NCBI RefSeq assembly: GCF_900636965.1
Contig: NZ_LR134331.1
Span: 868,001-932,000, forward strand
Reading direction: 5' to 3'
DNA length: 64,000 nt
DNA from: Lacticaseibacillus rhamnosus
GTDB lineage: Bacteria; Bacillota; Bacilli; Lactobacillales; Lactobacillaceae
Shown: in pieces, positions 16,557 to 25,206 of the stretch
Layout of the letters: every line of letters starts with the position of its first letter
Position numbering within the stretch: the stretch's first letter is position 1
Notes under the pieces: generated by a model
Told to the model about the DNA's origin: nothing
Database searches by the model: none
What the model saw: only the letters and a program-made list of their open reading frames with translations
Made by a program: the position numbers and the translations under genes

Positions 16557-18050
16557 ATGAAGCAGAGAAAAACAAATGTTGCTGTTGTGACGGCGGCAAT
16601 TTTTATGGGTACTTTTATGACCGCCATCGAGGGGACGATTGTCTCAACTGCGATGCCGACGATTATTGGTAGTTTACATGGCGTGCATCTTATGAATTGG
16701 GTTTTTTCAATTTTTCTTTTGACTAATGCGATGGCAACGCCGATTTATGGGAAATTAAGTGACAAAATTGGCCGTAAACCGGTTTTCTTGATTGGGCTGA
16801 CTATTTTTGTTATCGGTTCTTTGTTATCGGGTTTGTCGCAGTCGATGGTGATGCTGATCGTCTTTCGCGCGATTCAAGGGGTCGGTGCTGGTGCCATTAT
16901 GCCGGTGACGTTTACCATCATTGCTGATATTTATCCGTTTGAAAAGCGGGCTAAAATGCTGGGGTTTAATGGTTCGATGTGGGGGATTGCATCTGTCATT
17001 GCCCCGTTACTGGGTGGCTTCATCGTGGATCAATTGAGCTGGCATTGGATCTTCTTCATTAATGTGCCACTCGGGTTAATCACTTTTGGTCTTGTTTGGT
17101 TCTTTTTGCAAGAAGATCGGCGTCAGGTACGGCAACCGTTGGATATGCGCGGTACGGTCTGGCTTTTGGTTGCGTTGTTAGCACTGATGTACGGATTCCA
17201 GACGCTTGCTGAACCCAATGCGATTTGGCAGTTAGCGGGGATGGCACTTATTGCCGTTGTTGGCTTTTGGCGTTTTTGGCAGGCAGAGCGGCAGGCAGTT
17301 GATCCGATTATTGATCTAAAACTCTTTGAAAATCGCACGTTTATCATTCATAACTTGATTGCCGCGTTGATTTCAGGGTTTGTGATTGGGTTTGAAGTTT
17401 ATATGCCGATGTGGATTCAAGGCATTCTTGGCATGGATGCATCACTTGGCGGTTTTGCCGTAACACCGAGTTCGTTGATGTGGGTGGTCGGTTCGTTTTT
17501 TGCCGGTAAGTTACTGGGACGTTTTCAACCTAAACCGATTCTGACAGGGGCCATGTTTTGGCTACTTGGGGGAAGCTTGGTCTTAGCGCTGGTGCCACAG
17601 TCAACGCCGTATTTTGTCTTCCTGCTAGTTGCTGGCTGTCTTGGCTTGGGATTTGGCTTGGTCATTACGATCACAACGGTTACAGCTCAGGCGGTGGTCA
17701 GCCCTGATCAAGTGGGTGTAGCGACGAGTTTTAATACGTTATCGCGGACGCTGGGGCAAACTTTGATGGTTTCCGTTTATGGGATCGTGCTTAACTTGCG
17801 GCTGACTCAAGGCGTAGCAGCTGATGGCCGGTTAAACAGTAATATGTTAAACGAACTGATCAATCCGCATACGGCAAAACAGTTACCGGCTAGCGTTTTG
17901 CCAACGTTACGTCAAATCCTTTATGAGGGGCTGCACAATATTTACTTCTTTTCAATTGTGATTGTGGCGCTCGCTTTGGTGGCCAATCATTTTGAAGCCA
18001 AAAAGGTTTTAGCAAAAGCTGCCACGCAAGAATCTGATGAAGAAGCTTGA
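16557..18050 (+). CDS. MFS multidrug exporter, DHA2 (EmrB/QacA-like) family
   Basis: A 497-residue integral membrane protein with about 14 hydrophobic segments. Motif A of the major facilitator superfamily is visible as GKLSDKIGRKPVF near residue 63. The D/E-rich first helix motif (FMTAIEGTIVSTAMPTI) and the GVGAGAIMPVTFTIIAD segment are typical of drug:H+ antiporter family 2. Start ATG follows TAAGGAGTAATTT. Expected to export lipophilic or cationic compounds using the proton gradient; the actual substrate is unknown. The only upstream DNA after the metK terminator is the repeat array, so its promoter must lie within or before the repeats. Confidence 0.88.
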   Translation: MKQRKTNVAVVTAAIFMGTFMTAIEGTIVSTAMPTIIGSLHGVHLMNWVFSIFLLTNAMATPIYGKLSDKIGRKPVFLIGLTIFVIGSLLSGLSQSMVMLIVFRAIQGVGAGAIMPVTFTIIADIYPFEKRAKMLGFNGSMWGIASVIAPLLGGFIVDQLSWHWIFFINVPLGLITFGLVWFFLQEDRRQVRQPLDMRGTVWLLVALLALMYGFQTLAEPNAIWQLAGMALIAVVGFWRFWQAERQAVDPIIDLKLFENRTFIIHNLIAALISGFVIGFEVYMPMWIQGILGMDASLGGFAVTPSSLMWVVGSFFAGKLLGRFQPKPILTGAMFWLLGGSLVLALVPQSTPYFVFLLVAGCLGLGFGLVITITTVTAQAVVSPDQVGVATSFNTLSRTLGQTLMVSVYGIVLNLRLTQGVAADGRLNSNMLNELINPHTAKQLPASVLPTLRQILYEGLHNIYFFSIVIVALALVANHFEAKKVLAKAATQESDEEA

Positions 18051-18135
18051 GCTATGAAGCCGGTAGTTACGTTAGCCAGTTGTTTGAGCCAAAATTTTTC
18101 TAATCAAGCCGTTGTATTATTTAGCGGACGGGCAT

Positions 18136-18185
18136 AAAAAAATCGGCCTTAGAGAACGTCAATTCGTTTCTCTAAGGCCGATTTT
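18136..18185. terminator. Bidirectional terminator
   Basis: AATCGGCCTTAGAGAA pairs with TTCTCTAAGGCCGATT, flanked by A-run and T-run; it serves the MFS gene and the converging MerR gene. Confidence 0.9.
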
Positions 18186-18226
18186 GCATAGCAGCGTTCA
18201 TCATCAAGCGCGAAAAGAGGTATCAA

Positions 18227-18697
18227 TCATTTCAGCAGGTTATCGGTCGTTTGCTGATTGATCGCGGCGGACGGTTTAATCGGCTGTTTATATAATTTAG
18301 CATTTTTTTCATTTACGACGGCCACGACATCATATGTGGGGTCATTTTCAAGAGGCCCAAAGTTTAGCAAGGTTTGCTGGTCATCGTATTGAATGTCTTG
18401 AAGGCGGGTACTCATGAGGACATGAAGCATGTCGGCTTTTTGATGCGACTTTTTGATTTCTTCACTGGCTTTAGCTAAGGTATAACCTTCATCCAGCATG
18501 GTTTTGATCATGACAATTAACGCAATATTGGACAGCGAATAACGTTTGTTGCCATTTGCTTCGTGGCGACGTGAATGAATCAGGTGCTTTTTTTCCCAAT
18601 AACGAATTTGGGTAGGGGTTGCACCGGTGACACGACTTGTTTCGCCGATGCCTAGTGAAATATCGAGTGATCGCAACCGCTTATTAAACAGTTCCAT
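18227..18697 (-). CDS. MerR-family transcriptional regulator
   Basis: A 156-residue protein. The N-terminal MerR-type winged helix is visible in SLGIGETSRVTGATPTQIRYWEKKHLIHSRRHEANGNKRYSLSNIALIVMIKTMLDEGYTL (about residues 14-73). A short helical segment and a C-terminal tail follow, with no obvious metal-binding cysteines. Start ATG follows GAGGAGAG. It is transcribed away from a second MFS exporter whose promoter has a 20-bp spacer and an inverted repeat, so local control of that exporter is likely (inference). Cys-poor MerR proteins usually sense organic compounds. Confidence 0.88.
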   Translation of the reverse strand: MELFNKRLRSLDISLGIGETSRVTGATPTQIRYWEKKHLIHSRRHEANGNKRYSLSNIALIVMIKTMLDEGYTLAKASEEIKKSHQKADMLHVLMSTRLQDIQYDDQQTLLNFGPLENDPTYDVVAVVNEKNAKLYKQPIKPSAAINQQTTDNLLK

Positions 18698-18720
18698 GAA
18701 AATCTCTCCTCTGATGAGCG

Positions 18721-18757
18721 TGCGCCGGGAAGCACGTTATGGTGAGCGTGAACCAGA
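18721..18757 (-). repeat. Decayed remnant of the palindromic repeat family
   Basis: TGCGCCGGGAAGCACGTTATG is followed by GTGAGCGTGAACCAG. This matches the junction between the start of one unit and the terminal module of the next, in minus orientation, as at 16411-16430. Only the junction survives. Confidence 0.55.
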
Positions 18758-18820
18758 CGAATTTGTTAAAACTGAATCCGCTGCCTTTAAAAAATATGCA
18801 GCGACTTTCAAATCACAACC

Positions 18821-18870
18821 TTGACAACTAGTTAGTTTAAATGTAATATAATCTCTTGTCAATATTACAT
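18821..18870 (+). promoter_or_regulatory. MerR-type promoter and operator for the second MFS exporter
   Basis: TTGACA (18821-18826) and TATAAT (18847-18852) are separated by 20 bp, the long spacing typical of MerR-activated promoters. The spacer contains the palindrome AACTAGTT. A second perfect inverted repeat, ATGTAATAT (18841-18849) and ATATTACAT (18862-18870), overlaps the -10 region. The adjacent divergent MerR gene is the natural regulator candidate. Confidence 0.65.
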
Positions 18871-18918
18871 TATGTGATATTAAAAGTATGAAACATTATA
18901 AAGAAATCAGGCGAAGTT

Positions 18919-20397
18919 ATGGACGTTAAAGATATCAACGGGAAACCTGTGAACGTACCGATGATGGTGATTACCCTCATTGTCGGGACATTCATCACGG
19001 TTCTTAATCAGACAATTCTCTCCACCGCGTTTCCAACGTTGATGAAGGCTTTTGATATTTCAACCGCAACCGTCCAGTGGTTGTCAACGGGATTCATGCT
19101 GGTAAACGGTATTATGATTCCTGTTTCGGCTTATTTAAGCGCAAAAGTCCCGTCAAAATGGCTCTATATGAGTGCCATGAGTACTTTCTTTGTTGGCACG
19201 CTGGTGGCGTTTGTTGCTAATAGTTTTGGCGTCTTATTAGCCGGACGATTGATTCAGGCGATCGGCGTCGGAATTACCATGCCGCTGTTACAAAACATCA
19301 TGATGTCGATTTTCCCACCAAATCGGCGTGGAGCTGCTATGGGAATGGCGGGGATCGCGATTGGGGTGGCACCTGCAATCGGACCGACACTTTCCGGCTA
19401 TGTCATCGATAATTTCGGCTGGCGGGTTTTGTTCGGCATGATCCTGCCAATCGCGGCGTTGGTGATTCTTGCGGCCATGTTCTTTTTCAAAAACGTGTTA
19501 CCACTTTCGAATCCGAAGCTGGATGTGCCGTCGCTGATTGAGTCGTCAATTGGATTTGGCGCTTTGTTGTACGGCTTTTCTGAAGTCGGTAATGACGGCT
19601 GGGGCGATCCAATGGTCCTTGGTTCCATTGCTGTCGGACTCATCTTCATTGTCATCTTTGGGTATCGGCAGTTGCATCTTAAGGAGCCGTTTGTCGAATT
19701 ACGAGTTTTCAAGAGTAAGATTTTTGCGTTATCGACTGCTTTAGGGACGATTGCCAACATGGCGATGGTCGGCGTTGAAATGATTTTGCCACTGTATCTG
19801 CAGATCATTCATGGTAAAAGTGCCTTGGAATCAGGACTAACGCTGTTGCCAGGGGCGCTTTTAATTGCCGTGATGAGTCCCGTTACCGGTCAGGTTTTTG
19901 ATCGCATTGGGGCAAAACGCTTAGCCCAGTTAGGTCTCTTCTTCCTGACGATTGCAACGTTGCCGTATTTCTTCTTAACGACGAATACGCCGTCAATCTT
20001 CATTACCGTGATTTATGCGGTGCGGATGTTTGGGATTTCGATGGTGATGATGCCATTGACCACCAACGGGATGAATGCACTGACACCTGATATGATTCGG
20101 CATGGTACCGCGGTGAATAACACGGTACGCTAGGTTGCGACTTCCATGACAACGGCGGTTTTGATTTCCGTGTTGTCAAATGTTACCAACCTCGCCAAGC
20201 CGGCTGCCAGCTTGTTGAAGCGTAATCCTTTGCAGTATAAACAGGATTTCCTCAATGCAACATTAAACGGTTACCACGCAGCCTTTTTATTAGCAGTTGG
20301 CTTTAGCCTGGTTGGCTGGGTGCTTGCATTTTTCCTGAATAGCCACGCCATGTCACAGGAAATCACGATTCAACCAGAAAAGAAGGTGAAGGCATGA
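18919..20397 (+). pseudogene. MFS multidrug exporter (LmrB/EmrB type) interrupted by an in-frame TAG
   Basis: The frame reads 404 codons to a TAG at 20131-20133 and then continues in the same frame to 20397. The sequence around the break is NTVR-stop-VATSMTTAVLISV. Members of this family have NxxRQVAxS here, so the TAG replaces a glutamine codon (CAG to TAG, one base). Read through, the protein is 492 residues with about 14 membrane segments and normal length. As written, the last two or three helices are missing, so the pump is probably inactive unless suppressed. A DUF4811 gene overlaps the end by 4 bases. The controlling promoter is at 18821-18870. Confidence 0.85.
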
Positions 20398-21119
20398 TTC
20401 TTTGGTTCTTAGGTCTAATGGTCATTGGCCTTTATCTCAGTTTCATCATGATGCATCGATCGGCAAAGCGGAGCACATTAATTGCCATTTTCAGTATTGG
20501 CTTGATGGGCAGTCTGTTACTGATGGTGCTTAACGATAATGCCCATTTTGGAATGGAAAAACGAACGACTACGGATGAACAAACGATTTATACGGCATCA
20601 CCCAATGCGCAGATGCCAATGTTATTGAAGCAAAATGTTGGCACTGCCGGTAAGCATGTTGTCTACATCTATAAAACCGATCCTAAGAAAAAAGTGGTGC
20701 ATACCAAAGCAGATCTGGCTGTCAGCAATCAGGTTGTGCAGACGACAGGAACAACGGCTTCGATGACAAGTCGCACAACTCGCTGGGAATATCAAAATAG
20801 CTTTTTCAGTGCATTGTTTAACCACCAAGGTGCAGGCCAGTTGGTGGCACAGCATAATCGACTCGTGATGCCTAAAAGTTGGATTGAGCTGACGACGACG
20901 CAAGCCAAACGTCTCGGCACTAAGCTCAAAGCCTTGCAACACCCGAATGCTCAGCAGAAAGCAACCATGGCTGCCGCGGTGAAAGCCAAAGCTGCTGAGT
21001 TGGCTCATGCGAATCCGAAACTGGCGAGCGATCAGGCTGCACTGTTGAAACAAGCACAAGCAACGGTTCAACAAGCAATGATTCAACAGGCGGTTAAAGA
21101 AGTTCAACAACAAAAATAA
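20394..21119 (+). CDS. DUF4811 membrane protein co-transcribed with the MFS exporter
   Basis: A 241-residue protein with two N-terminal membrane helices (about residues 1-20 and 27-48). An extracellular beta-rich part follows, then a C-terminal Ala/Gln/Lys-rich helix (about 165-241). The ATG overlaps the MFS stop (ATGA), meaning translational coupling. Proteins of this type regularly follow LmrB-like exporters in lactobacilli, so an accessory role in the same pump is plausible. Function is not established. The gene is intact although its partner carries a stop codon. Confidence 0.75.
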   Translation: MILWFLGLMVIGLYLSFIMMHRSAKRSTLIAIFSIGLMGSLLLMVLNDNAHFGMEKRTTTDEQTIYTASPNAQMPMLLKQNVGTAGKHVVYIYKTDPKKKVVHTKADLAVSNQVVQTTGTTASMTSRTTRWEYQNSFFSALFNHQGAGQLVAQHNRLVMPKSWIELTTTQAKRLGTKLKALQHPNAQQKATMAAAVKAKAAELAHANPKLASDQAALLKQAQATVQQAMIQQAVKEVQQQK

Positions 21120-21155
21120 CCGGTCCGAGTTAATGTTGATGACGATGCGACAATC

Positions 21156-21197
21156 AAAAAGCAGATATCAGCCGTTAAAGCTGTTATCTGCTTTTTT
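21156..21197 (+). terminator. Terminator after the DUF4811 gene
   Basis: AAAAAGCAGATA pairs with TATCTGCTTTTT; the last part overlaps the 3' end of the converging PAP2 gene. Confidence 0.85.
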
Positions 21198-21855
21198 CAT
21201 GGCGCTGATGACGGCGGGAGAAATACGGGCTAAAGTACCACCAGCTGAGCATTAATAAGGCAAACCCGAGCGCGAAGCCTGCGAAGACATCGGTTGGATA
21301 ATGAACCCGCACAAAAATTCGCGAATAACCGGTCAATCCAATCATGCCGCCAGCCAATAAGGTTATCGTCCATTTAACAGTCGGTCGCCTGACAAAAGTC
21401 CATGCTAAAAGAATCAAGGTTCCATAAAACATCATCGTGCCGCTTGAATGCCCACTTGGAAAACTGAACCCGCCAGCCTGTACCAAAGCGCGAATTTGCG
21501 GGTCGGCGATGAATGGACGCGGCCGTTGGACTAGATATTTAATACCAATATTTAGAATCCCCATCATGGCACCGACACTAGCCGTAAATAAAGCGGCGAT
21601 ACGATAACGATAGATCAAAAGCACCCCTGCTAACCCGAGCGTTAAAAAAATCAGAATGCTCGGATTGCCCAGTTCGGTAATGACGATGAGGATTGGCTTT
21701 AGCGCATCCACATGGAACCGGGTCACAAATGCGATGACATGCTGATCAGTCGTTTGAATCCAGCTGGCTTGATTGAGGATGCCAATTAAGAAAATAATGA
21801 AGATCATAAAAGCAGTACCTGAAAAATAAAGTGGCAATGACCGACGATGCAACAA
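21184..21855 (-). CDS. PAP2-family membrane phosphatase
   Basis: A 223-residue protein with about six membrane segments and all three phosphatase motifs: KYLVQRPRP, PSGHS and SRIFVRVHYPTDV. It belongs to the type 2 phosphatidic acid phosphatases that act on lipid phosphates such as phosphatidylglycerophosphate or undecaprenyl pyrophosphate. Start is TTG at 21855 (or the adjacent TTG) after an ideal AGGAGG. The substrate cannot be told from sequence. A second, unrelated undecaprenyl pyrophosphatase (UppP) is encoded at 42.3 kb. Confidence 0.92.
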   Translation of the reverse strand: MLHRRSLPLYFSGTAFMIFIIFLIGILNQASWIQTTDQHVIAFVTRFHVDALKPILIVITELGNPSILIFLTLGLAGVLLIYRYRIAALFTASVGAMMGILNIGIKYLVQRPRPFIADPQIRALVQAGGFSFPSGHSSGTMMFYGTLILLAWTFVRRPTVKWTITLLAGGMIGLTGYSRIFVRVHYPTDVFAGFALGFALLMLSWWYFSPYFSRRHQRHEKSR

Positions 21856-21993
21856 GACAACCTCCTGTAAACGTAAATTGATAACCGACTGAATACCGTT
21901 TAGTCGGCTTTTGGTTAATCCACGGTGACGCGTTGACGTTTCCGCAGATTGACAAAGAAAATAACTAATATGACTAGAATAGCATAAAGACCA

Positions 21994-22022
21994 TTGAACA
22001 CTTTCATGGTTTTTGCTATGAT
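21994..22022 (+). promoter_or_regulatory. leuS promoter
   Basis: TTGAAC, 17-bp spacer, TATGAT, followed directly by the T-box leader. Confidence 0.65.
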
Positions 22023-22028
22023 TGACGC

Positions 22029-22248
22029 AATCATCAAACGAACAAAGGAGTAGTAAGTCGGCGCGGGTTTCAGAGAGCAGGCGGTGGTGCGAGCCTGACG
22101 ATGCTAAGACTGAACTGACCTTTGAAGTTGCTGCGGTGAACGGAGTAATCGCAGCCGGCCGGACCGTTACCCCTTTTGAGCGCTGTGAAAGCAGAACTTA
22201 GGTGGTACCGCGGCTGAGCCGTCCTAATGAAGACTAGGGCGGCTTTTT
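22029..22248 (+). promoter_or_regulatory. Leucine T-box riboswitch
   Basis: The leader carries the AGAGAG motif of stem I (about 22072), a specifier-loop context GAACTGACC with CTG (22115-22117) as the likely codon, and the T-box sequence AGGTGGTACCGCGG (22200-22213). The leucine-independent terminator AGCCGTCCTA/TAGGGCGGCT plus T-run lies at 22217-22248. Uncharged tRNA-Leu would pair with the specifier and with TGGT of the T-box and prevent termination. CTG would be read by the tRNA-Leu(CAG) at 29507 in this window. Confidence 0.92.
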
Positions 22249-22275
22249 GTTTGAAAATAAGTGGGAGGTAACAAA

Positions 22276-24687
22276 ATGGCATACGATCATCATGAGATCG
22301 ATAAGAAGTGGCAGCGTTATTGGGCCGAACATAACGAATTCAACACCACAACCGATCCGAAGAAACCGAATTATTATGCATTAGACATGTTCCCATATCC
22401 ATCAGGCCAGGGCTTGCATGTTGGACATCCAGAAGGCTACACCGCGACCGATATTGTGGCGCGGATGAAACGAATGCAAGGATTTAACGTTTTGCATCCG
22501 ATGGGGTGGGATGCATTCGGTTTACCAGCTGAGCAATATGCCTTGAATACCGGTCACAATCCCCGGACTTTTACTAAGCAAAACATTGAAACGTTTAAGC
22601 GTCAAATTAATAGCCTTGGTTTTTCATATGATTGGAACCGGGAAATTAATACGACCGATCCGAATTACTACAAATGGACACAATGGATTTTTGAACAACT
22701 GTATAAACATGGACTAGCGTATGAAGCTGAAGTTCCGGTTAACTGGAGCCCTGATTTGGGAACCGTAGTCGCTAACGAAGAAGTGATTGATGGTAAAACG
22801 GAGCGGGGCGGTTTTCCGGTTGTTCGTAAGCCGATGCGGCAATGGATGCTAAAGATCACAGCGTACGCCGATAAATTACTTGCAGACTTGGATGATTTGG
22901 ATTGGCCTGAATCAATCAAGCAGATGCAACGAAACTGGATCGGCAAGTCAACCGGGGCGCAAATCACGTTTACGGTCACCGATACTCAGGAAAAGTTTGA
23001 CGTTTTCACAACGCGTCCGGACACCCTTTTTGGCGCAACTTATGTCGTCATGGCACCAGAGCACGACTTGGTTGAAAAGATTACGACGCCGGAACAGCAG
23101 GCAGTTGTTGATGCTTATATTGAAGAAGCGGCACATAAGTCCGATCTTGACCGGACGGCGCTCGATAAGGAAAAAACCGGCGTCTGGACAGGTGCTTATG
23201 CGACCAACCCCGTCAATGGCGAGAAGTTGCCGATCTGGATCTCGGATTATGTGCTGGCAACTTATGGTACCGGGGCGATTATGGCGGTGCCGGCCCACGA
23301 TGATCGCGACTATGCTTTTGCTAAGAAATTTGGCATCGAAATCAAACCGGTGATTGAAGGTGGCAATATTGACGAGGCAGCTTATACCGGCGATGGCGTG
23401 CACATTAATTCCGGCTTTCTTGATGGCTTAAACGAACAGGATGCCATTGATCGGATGATCGCATGGCTGGAAGATAAAGGCATTGGCCAGGAAAAAGTTA
23501 ACTATAAGTTGCGTGACTGGGTCTTTTCCCGGCAGCGTTATTGGGGCGAACCCATTCCAGTGATTCACTGGGAAGACGGCGAGACAACCCTGGTACCAGA
23601 AGATGAATTGCCGCTGACTTTGCCGGAAGAAGTTGATATCAAGCCAAGTGGAACCGGTGAGAGCCCGCTCGCCAACCTGACTGACTGGGTCAATGTTGTA
23701 GACAAGAACGGGCGTAAAGGTAAGCGTGAGACGAATACCATGCCGCAATGGGCTGGTTCTTCGTGGTACTTCCTGCGCTTTGTCGATCCACATAACAAAG
23801 AGGCCTTGGCTGATTATGACAAGCTCAAGCAGTGGATGCCAGTGGACCTTTATATCGGCGGGGCCGAACATGCCGTGCTGCATCTGCTGTACGCGCGTTT
23901 TTGGAATCTGTTCCTTTATGATATCGGCGCGATTCCAAACAAGGAACCATTCCAGCGCCTGTTTAACCAAGGCATGATCTTGGGTGATAATCATGAAAAG
24001 ATGAGTAAGTCCAAAGGGAATGTCGTTAACCCCGATGACGTGGTGGACGAATACGGTGCCGATACCTTGCGCCTGTATGAAATGTTCATGGGACCATTGG
24101 ATGCCGGTATCGCTTGGTCCACGGATGGTTTGGCGGGTGCCCGCAAGTTCTTGGATCGAGTATGGAGCGCCTTTATTGATGATGAAGGCAAGCTGCGCGA
24201 TCGTATCACCACCATTAATGACGGTCGTTTGGATAAGGTCTACAACGAAACGGTTAAAAAAGTAACCGAGGACTATGAGGCGTTGCATTTTAACACGGCG
24301 ATTGCCCAAATGATGGTCTTCATCAATTCGGCGCGCAAAGACGATGATTTGCCGCTAGAATATGTTGAAGGCTTTGTCAAAATGCTCGCACCGATCGCAC
24401 CGCACTTGATGGAAGAAATCTGGCAACGGCTGGGACATGATCACAGCTTAACCTATGCGCCGTGGCCAAGTTATGACGAAAGCAAGCTTAAAACCGACAC
24501 CTACGACATGATGGTGCAGGTCAATGGCAAACTTCGTGGTTCCATCACTGCGAGCGTTGATGAGACTGATGACGAGATCAAACAAGCTGCTTTAGCCAAT
24601 GAAAATGTCCAGAAGTATACGACAGGCAAGGATATTAAAAAAATCATTGTCGTACCACGTAAGATTATTAATATCGTTGCTAAGTAA
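22276..24687 (+). CDS. leuS: Leucyl-tRNA synthetase
   Basis: An 804-residue class I synthetase that charges tRNA-Leu. The start ATG at 22276 has GGGAGG 8 bases upstream; an in-frame GTG at 22261 overlaps that site. Class I signatures are clear: [15 protein letters not shown] at about 40-55 (HIGH box as HVGH) and EKMSKSKGN near 573. The CP1 editing domain ([27 protein letters not shown]) and the leucine-specific insertion are in place. The length is typical for Bacillota. Controlled by the T-box leader. No terminator seen downstream; a repeat array follows. Confidence 0.97.
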   Translation: MAYDHHEIDKKWQRYWAEHNEFNTTTDPKKPNYYALDMFPYPSGQGLHVGHPEGYTATDIVARMKRMQGFNVLHPMGWDAFGLPAEQYALNTGHNPRTFTKQNIETFKRQINSLGFSYDWNREINTTDPNYYKWTQWIFEQLYKHGLAYEAEVPVNWSPDLGTVVANEEVIDGKTERGGFPVVRKPMRQWMLKITAYADKLLADLDDLDWPESIKQMQRNWIGKSTGAQITFTVTDTQEKFDVFTTRPDTLFGATYVVMAPEHDLVEKITTPEQQAVVDAYIEEAAHKSDLDRTALDKEKTGVWTGAYATNPVNGEKLPIWISDYVLATYGTGAIMAVPAHDDRDYAFAKKFGIEIKPVIEGGNIDEAAYTGDGVHINSGFLDGLNEQDAIDRMIAWLEDKGIGQEKVNYKLRDWVFSRQRYWGEPIPVIHWEDGETTLVPEDELPLTLPEEVDIKPSGTGESPLANLTDWVNVVDKNGRKGKRETNTMPQWAGSSWYFLRFVDPHNKEALADYDKLKQWMPVDLYIGGAEHAVLHLLYARFWNLFLYDIGAIPNKEPFQRLFNQGMILGDNHEKMSKSKGNVVNPDDVVDEYGADTLRLYEMFMGPLDAGIAWSTDGLAGARKFLDRVWSAFIDDEGKLRDRITTINDGRLDKVYNETVKKVTEDYEALHFNTAIAQMMVFINSARKDDDLPLEYVEGFVKMLAPIAPHLMEEIWQRLGHDHSLTYAPWPSYDESKLKTDTYDMMVQVNGKLRGSITASVDETDDEIKQAALANENVQKYTTGKDIKKIIVVPRKIINIVAK

Positions 24688-24779
24688 TGTGGTTGCATTT
24701 TGGTCAGACTGATAGGATAAGTTTGATTGCCACAATTGCGGTTCTAGAGACAAAAACTGCCTCTGGAATCGCTTTTTTG

Positions 24780-25060
24780 GTGAGCGCGAGCCGGCGCGGT
24801 TAGAAAGTAAGCGTGAGCCAGCCCGCTTAGAAGCCGGAGTGTAAGTGGCCTTGGGCGTGATGGCCGGTCTTTGGCCATTGCGACCAAGGTCCTTACACGC
24901 AGGCTTCTGGGCTGGCGAACGCGTTATGGGCGTAAACCAGAATATAAGTGGCCTCAGGCGTGATGGCCGGTCTTTGGCCATTGCGCCTGAGGCCCTTACA
25001 CGCAGATCCCTGCGCCGGGGAGCGCGTTATGGGCGTAAACCGGAGTATAAGTGGCCTTAA
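24780..25060 (-). repeat. Palindromic repeat array 2 (about two units, plus fragments)
   Basis: Minus orientation. The left end is a cut terminal module (24780-24806) directly abutting another terminal module that starts a full unit (24813-24928). A 103-bp internal unit (24929-25031) and a truncated arm to about 25060 follow. In the full unit AGCCC and AGAAGCC pair with GGGCT and GCTTCTAAG. The array fills most of the 519-bp gap between leuS and the flippase gene; no gene is visible there. Confidence 0.88.
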
Positions 25061-25144
25061 CCATTATGTGAAGGCAATGGTTTAGTTTACGTGACTACGA
25101 TTTTCAAAGATTTCTTTTGATTCAACAAAGAAACTCAGTAAAGA

Positions 25145-25173
25145 TTGCAAGTGAGGCTGGGATTGCCTAAAAT
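25145..25173 (+). promoter_or_regulatory. Promoter of the flippase-rsuA genes
   Basis: TTGCAA, 17-bp spacer, TAAAAT, 34 bases before the start codon and downstream of repeat array 2. Confidence 0.6.
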
Positions 25174-25206
25174 ATAAAGGATTACGCAACACGACAGGAG
25201 CTTATC

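Noticed and set aside
23428-24309. 293-codon antisense frame within leuS
   Set aside because: It is the shadow of a strongly conserved synthetase gene and has no family resemblance or ribosome site.
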